NCBI GenBank assembly: GCA_025454255.1
Contig: JALOOU010000006.1
Coordinates: forward strand, 1 to 64,000
DNA: 64,000 nucleotides
Direction: 5' to 3'
Source: Desulfobacterales bacterium
Lineage (GTDB): Bacteria; Desulfobacterota; Desulfobacteria; Desulfobacterales; SpSt-501
The notes under the pieces are model-generated. The model saw only the letters and a program-made list of their open reading frames with translations, ran no database searches and had not been told where the DNA came from. The position numbers were made by a program, and so were the translations under genes. Shown in pieces: positions 9,124 to 19,070 of this stretch (its first letter is position 1; each line of letters starts with the position of its first letter).

Positions 9124-9411
9124 CTATTTGCCCGCGGCGCGCTTGGATGCCTTCAGCGGGTTGACCTTCTGCTTGGTCTCCGGCGCGGCCGTCGGGGCCG
9201 ACACGTGGGTGGCCAGGTTGCAGACGCCGGTGCGCCACTTGGTGGACGGCTCCGGGCACGCCGTGCAGTACCAGCCGGAGCCGTACTGCCCCTGGCGGCC
9301 GCAGCCGCTGCACTGCTCCACGATCTGATGGCAAAGCCCGCCTTTGTAGCCACATCCCTTGACCGTCATGAAAGGACACTCGACTCCCGGTTTGATGCTG
9401 GTGCATTGCAT
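9124..9411 (-). CDS. PxxKW family cysteine-rich protein
   Basis: MQCTSIKPGVECPFMTVKGCGYKGGLCHQIVEQCSGCGRQGQYGSGWYCTACPEPSTKW; 9 Cys in the first half and a PSTKW motif; GGAGGGAG Shine-Dalgarno. Confidence 0.85.
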   Translation of the reverse strand: MQCTSIKPGVECPFMTVKGCGYKGGLCHQIVEQCSGCGRQGQYGSGWYCTACPEPSTKWRTGVCNLATHVSAPTAAPETKQKVNPLKASKRAAGK

Positions 9412-9445
9412 AGCGACAATCTCCCTCCGAAGCGCTGGTTCAATT

Positions 9446-9473
9446 AAAAAAACCGGTTGGCCCGGTTTTTTTT
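9446..9473 (-). terminator. Terminator-like hairpin in the 5' leader of the PxxKW gene (candidate attenuator)
   Basis: AAAAAAACCGG-TTGGC-CCGGTTTTTTT; minus-strand U-tract lies just upstream of the Shine-Dalgarno/ATG. Confidence 0.6.
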
Positions 9474-9495
9474 AAACACATAAATTTAAACAGCA

Positions 9496-9524
9496 ATTGT
9501 ACTCGCCAAAAACGAGCTTGTCAA
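9496..9524 (-). promoter_or_regulatory. Sigma-70 promoter for the PxxKW gene
   Basis: Minus strand TTGACA (9519-9524), 17-nt spacer, TACAAT (9496-9501). Confidence 0.7.
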
Positions 9525-9546
9525 TCACTTTTTACGGGTGTAGAAT
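9518..9546 (+). promoter_or_regulatory. Sigma-70 promoter for the pfk gene, -35 box overlapping the divergent one
   Basis: TTGTCA (9518-9523), 17-nt spacer, TAGAAT (9541-9546). Confidence 0.7.
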
Positions 9547-9604
9547 ACCCCCCCGCGTGCGTGCATCTCACCGGTGCCGCGAAACCGACCGCAGGTAGAC
9601 AGAC

Positions 9605-10930
9605 ATGGACGAAGCCCAGCTGAACACGCAGATCACCGTCTTGGGAGAGCCCCGCATCCCCTCGCCCGTCCGCCGGCGGGACCGCGGGTCCAACCACGTC
9701 AGTTTCGTATCCGACGAGGACCGCGTCCTCGTCGATGTCACCGTAAGCCGCGCCTGCCGGCAGCTCCAGGATGGCACCATACCGGCCTCCTACGAGCCGG
9801 CCGGACCGCGCCAACGGATCTACTTCGACCCCAGCAAGCTCAAGTGCGCCCTGGTCACGTGCGGCGGGCTGTGCCCCGGGTTGAACGACATCATCCGCTC
9901 GATCGTGCTGGAGCTGCACTACGGCTACGGGGTGCGCAACATCTTCGGGGTGCGCTACGGCCTGCGCGGGTTCATCCCGCGCTATGGCTACGACATGCTG
10001 AATCTGACCCCCGCCGAGGTGGTCAACATCCACGAGCGCGGCGGCGTCCTGATCGGGTCCAGCCGCGGCCCGCAGGAGATCGACGAGATCGTGGACACCC
10101 TGGAGCGCATGAACATCGGCATCCTGTTCATGATCGGCGGCGACGGAACGTTGAAGGCCGCCACCCGCATCGTCGATACGGTCCTGCAGCGCGGGTTGCG
10201 GATCAGCATCGTCGGGGTCCCCAAGACGATCGACAACGACATCCACCTCGTGTCCCGCTCGTTCGGCTTCGACACCGCCGTGGAGGTCTCCACCCGCGCG
10301 ATCCTCAGCGCCAGCAACGAGGCCGAGGGCTACCCCAACGGCATCGGCCTCATCAAGCTCATGGGCCGCCACTCCGGGTTCATCGCCGCCACCGCGACCC
10401 TGGCCCAGCAGGATGTGAACTTCGTGCTGATCCCGGAGGTGGATTTCGACCTGGAGGGGCCGGGCGGGCTGCTGCAGGCGCTGGAGAGGCGCCTGGCCGA
10501 CCGCGGTCACGCCGTCATCGTCGCCGCCGAGGGCGCCGGCCAGAAGTTTTTCGAGGGGCAGGAGAAAGAGCTCGACCTCTCCGGCAACGTCAAGCTCAAG
10601 GACATCGGCATGTTTCTGAAGGAACAGATCATTGCGCACTTCAACCGGCGCGGCATCCAGATCTCGATCAAGTACGTCGACCCCAGCTACATGATCCGCA
10701 GCCTCCCGGCCAATGCCAACGACCGGGTGTTCTGCAACTTTTTAGGCCGCAACGCCGTGCACGCCGGCATGGCCGGAAAAACCGACCTGTTGATCGGCAA
10801 CTGGAACAACCACTTCGTGCATGTCCCCATGAAGCTTCTGGCAGGCAGGCGCCGCCACGTGAACCCGGGGGGCATGCTCTGGCGCAGCGCGCTGGAGGCG
10901 ACGGGGCAGCCCAGCCTCACGAACGATTGA
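9605..10930 (+). CDS. ATP-dependent 6-phosphofructokinase (long, plant/treponemal-type)
   Basis: CALVTCGGLCPGLNDIIRSIV, FMIGGDGTLKAA (GDGT as in ATP-type enzymes), VGVPKTIDNDI, GRHSGFIAA. Confidence 0.92.
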   Translation: MDEAQLNTQITVLGEPRIPSPVRRRDRGSNHVSFVSDEDRVLVDVTVSRACRQLQDGTIPASYEPAGPRQRIYFDPSKLKCALVTCGGLCPGLNDIIRSIVLELHYGYGVRNIFGVRYGLRGFIPRYGYDMLNLTPAEVVNIHERGGVLIGSSRGPQEIDEIVDTLERMNIGILFMIGGDGTLKAATRIVDTVLQRGLRISIVGVPKTIDNDIHLVSRSFGFDTAVEVSTRAILSASNEAEGYPNGIGLIKLMGRHSGFIAATATLAQQDVNFVLIPEVDFDLEGPGGLLQALERRLADRGHAVIVAAEGAGQKFFEGQEKELDLSGNVKLKDIGMFLKEQIIAHFNRRGIQISIKYVDPSYMIRSLPANANDRVFCNFLGRNAVHAGMAGKTDLLIGNWNNHFVHVPMKLLAGRRRHVNPGGMLWRSALEATGQPSLTND

Positions 10931-11014
10931 AGCACGCACGGCGGCTTCGCTGGGCGGCTCGGGGTCAACGGGTCGCGCGAAGGCAGCGGCCGGTCTGCGG
11001 CGGCCGGGGCGGGA

Positions 11015-12946
11015 TCAGTCGATCTCGACGAAGCGCTTGCCCCGCACCTGCAGGATGCGCAGCGTCTTCTCCACTTCGCCCGAGCCGTCGAAGCGCGTCA
11101 ACCCGGTGACCCCCGCAAAGCCCTCCGGCCGCCGCAGGAATGCCGCGACATCGCCCCGCAGCCGCACCTCGGGCCGCCCGGCCGCCTCGAGAACCATCCA
11201 CGCCGAATCGTAGACGATGGCCTCGATGATCCCCGGCTGCTCCTGGAAGGCCTCCTCGTAGGCGTGGATGAAGCGCACGGTGTGTGCCTCGCTGCTGCCG
11301 GCGAAAAACCCATCGGGCAGGATCGCCCCCTGAACGTAGGGTTCGGCCAGTCGGATCAGCGCCTCCGAGCTCCAGAGGTTGGTGCCCAGCAGCTGGACCC
11401 CCTTGATGTCGTGAAAGAACAGCTGCGGGACCAGCATTCCGGCCTTTTTCGGCTCGTCGGGGATGAAGAGGGCCTCGAATTCGAACTCCAGCTCGTAGTC
11501 TTTCGTCTCCGGCGCCCGTCTTCGCGGCTCCGGGGCCCGCGGCGCCGGCCGGTCCTCTTTGGGAATCCGGCGCGAGTGGTGCAGCAGCGGTTTGATGACG
11601 CCGGCAAAATCCACCGCCTCGGGGCTGTACCGCAGGGCCTCCAGTACCACCCCGCCGCGCGCCTGGAACTCCTCGCGAAACAGCGCCGCGAACGTGCGCC
11701 CGTAAGTGTCGTCGGGATAGAGGATGGCGGCCCGGCGGATGCCCAGACTGCCGACGGCAAACGCCGCCAGAGAGCGCACCTGCGCCTTGGGGGTGACAAA
11801 GTTGCGGAAGACATAGGGTCCGATGCCGACCAGCGCGTCGCGCTGGGTGATGGCGATCATCGGGATTGCCAGCCGCTGGGCCTCGCGCGCGGCCGCCTCC
11901 GCATGGACCAGGGGCCCGACCACCGCCGCCGCGTTTTCCCGGTCCAGCTCCCGCAGCCCCTGAAGGGTCGCGGCCTCCTCCGAGGCGGTGTCCTTGACGA
12001 CCAGGCGCACGAACGGGGGCGCCCCGCGGGCATTGTATTGGCTCACGGCCAGCTCGAGACCGCGCATCGCTTTCTGGCCGATGCCCTGGTAGGCTCCGCT
12101 GAGCGGCAGCAGGGCCCCCAGGGTGACCTCGCTGCGGGCTGCGGGCTTCTCGATTTCGGCCAGCACCTCGGCCGCCCGCGCCGCATAGCTGTGGTAGGGA
12201 TACCGCTCTTTGAAGGCGTTGAGCATGATCGCGGCATCCCCGCGGCGCCCTTCGCGCGCAAAGAGCATGCCGGCCTGAAACAAGAGGTAGTCCATGGGCA
12301 GGCTCTCGTCGCGGCGCGCGGCCAGGGCCCGCACCTCATCGGAATCCAGCCGCAGCAGCGCCGCCCGCAGCTTGGCGGCGACCGACTCTTGCTCGGCCGG
12401 CCCCGCCATGCGCATCGCACCGGTGTAGGCCGCGACCGCCTCCAGGGGGGCCTCCAGGGCCGTGTAGGAATCTCCGATCACCGACAGGGCGCGCAGACGC
12501 TGCCCGGGGGTGCTCATCATCGGCAAGGCGGCCGAGGCCCTGCCGACCACCTCGCGATGGTCCCCCTCGCGAAACAGCAGGGCCAGGATCTCCAGCATGG
12601 CCTCCGGGCGAAGCGCGCTCGCGGGGTGCTCCGAGACCAGCTGCGCGTAGGCCAGCCGGGCGCGCCCCGGATTGCCCTGCAGGCTGTGGATGCTGCCGAT
12701 CTTCATCAAGGCCGCGGGGGCCAGGGGTTCATCGGGGTAGCGGGCCAGGTAGTCGTTGTAGAGCGCCAGCGCCTCTTCGTAGGCGTTCTGCCCGAAGCTC
12801 CGCTCGGCCTTTTGAAACAGCTCATCGGCCGCGGCCCGGTGCTTGGGCAAAGACGCAATCCCCGGACGCGGCCGGGGTCCGCAGGCCGAGGCAAGGAGCG
12901 CCACGGCAACAGCGATGAAAAGCAGACGCTTCAGGGCGGTCTTCAT
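11015..12946 (-). CDS. Periplasmic binding/LpoA-like lipoprotein with N-terminal tetratricopeptide-type repeats
   Basis: MKTALKRLLFIAVAVALLASACGPRP lipobox; TPR-like AYEEALALYNDYLARYPDEPLAPAALMKIGSI; TLGALLPLSGAYQGIGQKAMRGLELAVSQYN (Peripla_BP). Confidence 0.85.
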   Translation of the reverse strand: MKTALKRLLFIAVAVALLASACGPRPRPGIASLPKHRAAADELFQKAERSFGQNAYEEALALYNDYLARYPDEPLAPAALMKIGSIHSLQGNPGRARLAYAQLVSEHPASALRPEAMLEILALLFREGDHREVVGRASAALPMMSTPGQRLRALSVIGDSYTALEAPLEAVAAYTGAMRMAGPAEQESVAAKLRAALLRLDSDEVRALAARRDESLPMDYLLFQAGMLFAREGRRGDAAIMLNAFKERYPYHSYAARAAEVLAEIEKPAARSEVTLGALLPLSGAYQGIGQKAMRGLELAVSQYNARGAPPFVRLVVKDTASEEAATLQGLRELDRENAAAVVGPLVHAEAAAREAQRLAIPMIAITQRDALVGIGPYVFRNFVTPKAQVRSLAAFAVGSLGIRRAAILYPDDTYGRTFAALFREEFQARGGVVLEALRYSPEAVDFAGVIKPLLHHSRRIPKEDRPAPRAPEPRRRAPETKDYELEFEFEALFIPDEPKKAGMLVPQLFFHDIKGVQLLGTNLWSSEALIRLAEPYVQGAILPDGFFAGSSEAHTVRFIHAYEEAFQEQPGIIEAIVYDSAWMVLEAAGRPEVRLRGDVAAFLRRPEGFAGVTGLTRFDGSGEVEKTLRILQVRGKRFVEID

Positions 12947-13262
12947 GCGAACCTCTTTACGGGCGGCCGCAGCCGACACCCCGACCCGGGTGTTTGGCGG
13001 AAAATTTCCGGCGCCGCTGCTGTCGTGTGTGCCGCCCGCGCGCAAACCGTGAACGGACGGATCCCCGCGCACGGTATGCCGTATTAGCGGATTGCAGCGT
13101 TTTTTTCAACCGCTGCTGCAATCGGTACGCCCCGCCGGCCGGCCGCCGGGCGCCCGTTGCCCCGCCCGCACACGGGCCTCGAACCCGCGCGCGCTAAAGT
13201 TTTCGCATGAATGGCGGATAGGATCAGAAGAGAAGTTCAATCCCCGCGTGAGGAGAAGGCGC

Positions 13263-13820
13263 ATGAAAGCGTGCATCGGTGTTATTCTGCTGGCCGTCCT
13301 GGTGTGGCCGAATCCGGCGTTGGCGCAGTTTTACAAGTACCTCGACCAACGCGGAAACGTCCGCTTCACCGACGACATCAACCAGGTACCCGAATCCCAA
13401 CGCGCGACGGCGAAGCGCTATGCCGAATCGCAAAGCGCCGACCCTGCGCCCGGCCCGCCCCCCCCCGCCCCCCGGAGCGGTGACGCCGAGGCTGCGGCGA
13501 AGGCGGACTCCCTCCCGCCGGCGGCCGCTGCCGCACAGGGGGAGAGCTCTCTGGACGAGGCCCGGGTGAGCCTGGACGCTCAGAAACGGGAGGTCGAGGC
13601 GGAATACGCGGCCTTGGTAAAGGAGAAGGAGCGCCTGGCGACGGAGAAGGAAAAGACCAAAACCCGCGCGGAGGTGACGGCCTACAACCAGGCGGTCGAA
13701 GCCTTCAACCAGCGCGCCGTGCACTACGAAAAAAAGAGCGAAGAGGTGCGCAAGCTCATCGAGGCCTACAACGCCCGGGTGGCCGAAGCCAACAGCAAGA
13801 CGGCCTCCGCCCTCAAATAG
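13263..13820 (+). CDS. DUF4124 domain-containing secreted protein
   Basis: Signal peptide MKACIGVILLAVLVWPNPALA then QFYKYLDQRGNVRFTDDINQVP, and a charged coiled-coil C-terminus. Confidence 0.8.
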   Translation: MKACIGVILLAVLVWPNPALAQFYKYLDQRGNVRFTDDINQVPESQRATAKRYAESQSADPAPGPPPPAPRSGDAEAAAKADSLPPAAAAAQGESSLDEARVSLDAQKREVEAEYAALVKEKERLATEKEKTKTRAEVTAYNQAVEAFNQRAVHYEKKSEEVRKLIEAYNARVAEANSKTASALK

Positions 13821-13830
13821 CGCCCCTGCA

Positions 13831-13929
13831 TGAACGGAATCTTTCGGCCCGTGCCGGCGTGCTCGCTCTTCGCAGTCCTCGGCGCAGATGGACTACGCCA
13901 CCGGCTGCAAAACCACTGCGGCCGTTGCG
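13831..13929 (+). repeat. Interspersed noncoding repeat, copy A
   Basis: tgaacggaatctttcggcccgtgccggcgtgctcgctcttcgcagtcctcggcgc...; aligns with 48901-49000 and the reverse complement of 19672-19762. Confidence 0.7.
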
Positions 13930-14435
13930 TATGTGAAGAAAAAACCCAGCCCTCAGCCCACCGATTCTTGACCCGGCTGCCAGCCATGATCCGATAGGAG
14001 CCCCTCCGTCCCGGCCGCAGCCGGCCGGAGGCAGAACGGCGGGTTCCGGAAGAGCAGCCGAAGAAATCGCTTGCAACATCGCCTTATTGCGGGTAATATT
14101 ATCCATTGCGATTATGGGGAGCGCGCTTCGATCGGGATGCCGCGCCGGCTCCCTACCCGACGTATGGCAATATCTTCTGAATACAGCCTGGTCCCCTACG
14201 AGCATTCCGGCGCTCCCGGATGGCTCCGGCGCGCGGCGCCGCCTGCGCCCGCGACGACGGATCTTTATGCGGGGTCCCGGCACCGGGGGGCTGAGATCCC
14301 CGCGGTTTCCGGCCCAAAGGGGCTCCAGTCCCTGCCGGCCTATGGCAGCGGACGAACGGCGTTGGGTTCGCCCGCTGCGGCCATCGGTTCACGGATCGAC
14401 GTTTTTGCCTGATTGCCGCAGATAGGAGGTTTTTT

Positions 14436-15731
14436 ATGGCCGCCCCCGCCTCCCGCGCTTCCAGAGGGTTCAAGAAGGCACTCGAGATCGGCCGCCCGCC
14501 GAACATCCGCACGCTCTTTCCCAACTCCAGGGCGCTTCTGGTCAGCGGCAAGGTGATCGACCGCGCCATGCTGGCCAAAGGCCGTGCCGTCGCACTGGCC
14601 GCCAACGGCCGCAGCATCTTCGTCATCCGGGGGGCGTTGCGCGCGGCGCAGCGCGCCAACGCCGCCGTCCTGATCGAAATTGCCAAATCCGAGGGGGGCG
14701 CCGGCGCCTACTGCGCCGTCAACTTCTGGAACATCGCCCGCATCGTCGACGCCTGCTGCAACGAAATGGGCATCACGGTCCCGGTGGCCGTTCATGCCGA
14801 CCACTACGGCATCAAGGGCGCCAAGGACGTGGAGACGGCCAAAACCGAGATCCCCTCCATGTTCGAAGCCGGCATCACCTCCATCGCCATCGACGCCTCC
14901 CACCTGCCGGACGAACAGAACCTGCTGGCCAGCATCGAGCTCAACCCGCTCGTGCCCCGCTGGGCGGGATTGGAAACCGAAGTCGGTGAGATCAAAGGCA
15001 AAGAGGGGCTCTCCACCCCGCAGGAGGCGCTGTTTCTCATCCAGGGGCTGAACGCCCATGGGATCTACCCGGACTGGATCGCATTGAACAACGGCACCAC
15101 CCATGGGATCGAAGCCAGCGACTCCGGCATCCAGGTCGGTTTGACCCGTCAGATCCACGATGCCATCGCCGCCTACAAGGTCTCCGGGGCCCAGCACGGC
15201 ACTTCGGGCAACAGCACGCAGCGGTTGAAGCACATCGCCGGCCAGACGCGCACCACCAAGGCCAATGTCGCCACGGCGCTGCAGATGATCGCATGGGGCA
15301 TCGAGGTCAACGACTACGGCAACGCCATCCTCGATGCGAACGGGCGCTTCATCAAGGTCCCCGGCGCGGGAGTCACCGAGCCGATGTGGGCCGAAATGGA
15401 AGCCTACGCCCAGGCGCACAACCTGAAAGCCGGCGACTACAAGAAACTCAACCTGCCCTTCGAGAACAAGCTGCTGGGCCAGCCCCGGGGGGTTCGGCAG
15501 CGCATGGCCAGGCGCGTCGAAGAGTTCGCCCACCGGATGATCGTCGACGTATTCAACGCCCGCGACACGGCCCCGCTCGCCATGGAGATCCTGCTGGCCG
15601 CCGGCTCCCACCATCTGCGCCCCAAGGCCAGGCGGATCGAAAAACCGGCCGAGTGGAGCCCCGAGAAAATACGGCAGAAGGCCGCCGCCCTGGCCACCGA
15701 CAAGGGGCCCCAGGGCGATTTCGAAGACTGA
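14436..15731 (+). CDS. fba: Class II fructose-bisphosphate aldolase
   Basis: VPVAVHADHYGIKG, SIAIDASHLPDEQNL, EVGEIKGKEG, SGAQHGTSGNS; AGGAGG Shine-Dalgarno. Confidence 0.9.
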   Translation: MAAPASRASRGFKKALEIGRPPNIRTLFPNSRALLVSGKVIDRAMLAKGRAVALAANGRSIFVIRGALRAAQRANAAVLIEIAKSEGGAGAYCAVNFWNIARIVDACCNEMGITVPVAVHADHYGIKGAKDVETAKTEIPSMFEAGITSIAIDASHLPDEQNLLASIELNPLVPRWAGLETEVGEIKGKEGLSTPQEALFLIQGLNAHGIYPDWIALNNGTTHGIEASDSGIQVGLTRQIHDAIAAYKVSGAQHGTSGNSTQRLKHIAGQTRTTKANVATALQMIAWGIEVNDYGNAILDANGRFIKVPGAGVTEPMWAEMEAYAQAHNLKAGDYKKLNLPFENKLLGQPRGVRQRMARRVEEFAHRMIVDVFNARDTAPLAMEILLAAGSHHLRPKARRIEKPAEWSPEKIRQKAAALATDKGPQGDFED

Positions 15732-15995
15732 CGGCGCGCGTTCGAAGTCGACCCTGCCGGGGCGCCGCCGTTCCCCCCCCCGCCGCCGGCCGCTCTTTAG
15801 AAACCACTCCGCATACCGCCACGCCCCGGCGGCGGGGCGGCCCGCCGGGAGCCAGGCCCCCTGCCGCACGCGACCGTTGCTTGCCGAACACCCCATGCAC
15901 CCCCGCCGCCCGACCGGGCAATTGCGGGCGCCAACGCATTTTTCGCTAAAGTCTCGGGAGCCGGCTGCCGATAGTGGGACCAGGAGGACCCCGAG

Positions 15996-16388
15996 ATGCA
16001 AATCACCACCTACCAGATGCACAACGTTTTGGAGTGCTTTTGCAGGCGATTGAGCAAAAACCGTGAGCCTGAAAAAGCGCATGGGGGGCCCGCCCGCAGC
16101 GCGCCGGATCCGACGGCAGCGGCGCCGGAGATCAGCCGCCGCGCCGCCATGGACAAGATATCGGAACAGGTGTTGCACACCATCGCCCAGGCCGCGGATG
16201 AGGCCGGCGAGAGTCCCGGCGGCAAAACGCCCCCGCCGGTCGAGAGCAGCTTCACGTTCAACATCATCGATGCCATCAACCGCAAACAAACCGCCACTCT
16301 GGCCGCAGGGGATGCCGGCGCGTTGATCAAGCGCCTGGGCCAGATGGCGGAGAACCGGAGAGGACGCACCTCGGAGTCGTGGGGGTAG
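15996..16388 (+). CDS. DVU0524 family (FlgM-associated) protein
   Basis: MQITTYQMHNVLECFCRRLSKNR... and FTFNIIDAINRKQT match the family as I recall it. Confidence 0.65.
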   Translation: MQITTYQMHNVLECFCRRLSKNREPEKAHGGPARSAPDPTAAAPEISRRAAMDKISEQVLHTIAQAADEAGESPGGKTPPPVESSFTFNIIDAINRKQTATLAAGDAGALIKRLGQMAENRRGRTSESWG

Positions 16389-16558
16389 CGCTTCGGTGCC
16401 CCGGCCTCGCGCTGAAGCCAGGCGCCGGGCCGGGAAGCGTCGTGTGCGCAGCCCTGGCCCACGCCGCCGGCATCCAGCCGGCGGGGTGCGGGACCGCACG
16501 CCGCAACGCCTCGCAGGGCCGGCAGAACGCCGTCCCGGGAACGGAAAGGAGAATCACC

Positions 16559-16855
16559 ATGTTCGAGGTCATCGGAGAGACCGCGGTGCAGCAGTTGCCC
16601 CGCGGAGGGGGTTTCTCAAGCGGCATAGAGACGGAGGGGGCCGTAAAAAAGGCCGAGCACATCCGGCAGGTGCGGCCGGTCGAGCACGCGACCGAGTCCG
16701 AGCGCCCCAAGCCGCAGGGCAAGGGCGAGGAGCACCTGCAGACCCGCAACCGGCTGGAAGACGGCAAGATCGTCGTCGAAAAGTACGACGAGGACGGCAA
16801 GCTGGTCAAGAAAACACCGCCCGGATACCTGCCTTTGGGCGGTGAATTTGCCTGA
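16559..16855 (+). CDS. Conserved hypothetical small protein
   Basis: MFEVIGETAVQQLPRGGG...LEDGKIVVEKYDEDGKLVKKTPPGYLPLG; GAAAGGAG Shine-Dalgarno. Confidence 0.7.
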   Translation: MFEVIGETAVQQLPRGGGFSSGIETEGAVKKAEHIRQVRPVEHATESERPKPQGKGEEHLQTRNRLEDGKIVVEKYDEDGKLVKKTPPGYLPLGGEFA

Positions 16856-16864
16856 CGCGGGCGG

Positions 16865-17644
16865 CTACCAGCTCTGCCGCACCGGGATGCCGCAACCGCT
16901 GAGGTAAGACTTCAGCTCGGCAATGGTGGTGGTCCCGAAGTGGACCATCGAGGCGACGAGGGCGGCGTCCGCGCGCCCCTCGGTGAACGCAGCGCGCAGG
17001 TGCTGCGGTTCGCCGGCGCCGCCGGAGGCGATCACCGGGATGGTGACGTTTGCTGAAATCAAGGCGGTGAGCGTCAACTCGTACCCCTGCCGGGTGCCGT
17101 CGGCATCGATGGAGTTGAGGCAGATTTCGCCGGCCCCCAGCGCCTGGGCCCTGAGCGCCCACTGCAGGGCGTCCATCCCCGTGGCGGTCCGACCGCCGTT
17201 GATCACCACCTCATACCCCGATGGGACCCCCGGCGTTGGGCCCACGCGTTTCACATCCATCCCCAGCACGATGCACTGGCTGCCGAACGCGTCGGCGCCG
17301 CGGGCGATGATCTCGGGGGCCCGCACGGCGGCCGAGTTGACGCTCACCTTTTCGGCGCCCGCCAGCAGCACCGCGCGCATCTGCTCAATGGTGCCGATCC
17401 CGCCGCCGACCGAAAAGGGGATGAAAATGGTCTCCGCCACCCGCCGGACCACATCCAGCATGATGGAGCGCCGCTCGTGCGAGGCCGTGATGTCGTAGAA
17501 CACGATTTCGTCGGCGCCCTGCTCGTAGTAGCGGCGCGCCATCTCCACCGGGTCGCCGATGTCGACATTGCCCTCGAAGCGGACCCCCTTGGTGGTCTTT
17601 CCGTCGCGGACATCCAGGCAGGGGATGATGCGTTTGCTCAGCAT
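16865..17644 (-). CDS. hisF: Imidazole glycerol phosphate synthase subunit HisF
   Basis: [55 protein letters not shown]. Confidence 0.97.
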   Translation of the reverse strand: MLSKRIIPCLDVRDGKTTKGVRFEGNVDIGDPVEMARRYYEQGADEIVFYDITASHERRSIMLDVVRRVAETIFIPFSVGGGIGTIEQMRAVLLAGAEKVSVNSAAVRAPEIIARGADAFGSQCIVLGMDVKRVGPTPGVPSGYEVVINGGRTATGMDALQWALRAQALGAGEICLNSIDADGTRQGYELTLTALISANVTIPVIASGGAGEPQHLRAAFTEGRADAALVASMVHFGTTTIAELKSYLSGCGIPVRQSW

Positions 17645-18279
17645 GTCGTCTCCACCCACGGCCCGCGGCAGAAGTTGTGCAGCATCCGCAAGCCGGGCCG
17701 GCCGCTCTTCTCCAGGTGGAACTGGGTCGCCACCAGGTTGCGATACCCGATCACCGAGGCGAACTCCACTCCGTACTCGGTCACGGCCAGCACATCCGCC
17801 GCGCGCTCCGGCTGCGGGAAAAACCCGTGGACGAAGTAGAATTCATCCCTCGGCCCGATGCCCGCAAAGAGCGGATGCTGCCGGCGGGGGTGAATCCGGT
17901 TCCAGCCCATGTGGGGGATCTTGAGCGGCCGACCGTCCGCTCCGGTCATGGAGGCTGAAAAGGCGCGGGCCCGACCCGCCACCAGCCCCAGGCAGGCGGT
18001 GTCGTTCTCCTCGCTGTGGCCCAGGATGACCTGGCAGCCCAGACAGATTCCCAGCACGGGTTTGCCGGCCGCGGCCTGATCCACCAAGACGCGGTCCAAC
18101 CCCATGCGGCGCAGGCTCTCCATGGCGGCGCCGGCCGCCCCCACCCCGGGAAAAATAATGCGCTCCGCCCGGCGGATCCGGTCCGCGTCATGGGTGACCG
18201 CGCACTCCACGCCCAGATGCGCAACCGCCCGGGCCACGCTGGTGAGGTTGCCGGCATTGTAGTCGATGATCGCGATCAT
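17638..18279 (-). CDS. hisH: Imidazole glycerol phosphate synthase subunit HisH
   Basis: [38 protein letters not shown]. Confidence 0.96.
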   Translation of the reverse strand: MIAIIDYNAGNLTSVARAVAHLGVECAVTHDADRIRRAERIIFPGVGAAGAAMESLRRMGLDRVLVDQAAAGKPVLGICLGCQVILGHSEENDTACLGLVAGRARAFSASMTGADGRPLKIPHMGWNRIHPRRQHPLFAGIGPRDEFYFVHGFFPQPERAADVLAVTEYGVEFASVIGYRNLVATQFHLEKSGRPGLRMLHNFCRGPWVETTC

Positions 18280-19070
18280 GATTTGACGGTCTCCCAGATC
18301 CGGTCCTTTTCCGACTGGGAAACCGCGGAGAGCTCCCGGCCGGTGGCCGCGACGGCCTGCTCCATGCGGCGGAAGCGCTCCTCGAACTTGCGGACCGCGC
18401 CGGAGAGCGCCGTCTCGGGGTGATGGCCCGCCAGCCGGGCCACGTTGACCAGGCTGAAGAGCGCATCGCCGATCTCCTCGGCCACCTGCTGCGGCGCGCC
18501 CGCCCGCAGCGCCGCGCGCAGCTCCGCCAGCTCCTCCTCCAGCTTCGCCAGCGCCCCGGCCGCATCGTCCCAGTCGAACCGCGCGCGCGCGGCCTTCTCG
18601 GACACCGCCAGCGCCCGCAGCAGCGCCGGCGCAGCGCGCGGCACCCCCGCCAGCACCGACTGCCCGGGGGCATGGTTCTTCTCCGCCTGTTTGATCCGCC
18701 TCCAGTTGGCCACGACCTCCCCGCTGTCGGCGACGCGGGTCGCGCCGAACACATGCGGGTGGCGCCGAATCATCTTTTCGCAGATGGCGCGGCAGACGTC
18801 AGCCAGCGTGAAGGCCGCCAGCTCCTCGTGCATCCGGGCAAGGAAGAGCACGTGGAACAGCACGTCCCCGAGCTCCTCGCAGCTGTTTTCGACATCCTCC
18901 GTCTCGACGGCCTCGGCCAGCTCGTAGGCCTCCTCGAGCATGAAGCGAACCATGGTGCGGGGGCTCTGCTCCCGGTCCCAGGGGCAGCCGGCCGGCCCCC
19001 GCAGGGTGGCGATGATGCGCATCAGCTCGGCCAGCGCCGCGGGCGCAGGGTCTATTTCGGAAGCTGCCAC
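18276..19070 (-). CDS. mazG: Nucleoside triphosphate pyrophosphohydrolase, GTG start inferred
   Basis: LRGPAGCPWDREQSPRTMVRFMLEEAYELAEAVE..EELGDVLFHVLFLARM; overlaps the hisH start. Confidence 0.93.
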   Translation of the reverse strand: MAASEIDPAPAALAELMRIIATLRGPAGCPWDREQSPRTMVRFMLEEAYELAEAVETEDVENSCEELGDVLFHVLFLARMHEELAAFTLADVCRAICEKMIRRHPHVFGATRVADSGEVVANWRRIKQAEKNHAPGQSVLAGVPRAAPALLRALAVSEKAARARFDWDDAAGALAKLEEELAELRAALRAGAPQQVAEEIGDALFSLVNVARLAGHHPETALSGAVRKFEERFRRMEQAVAATGRELSAVSQSEKDRIWETVKS

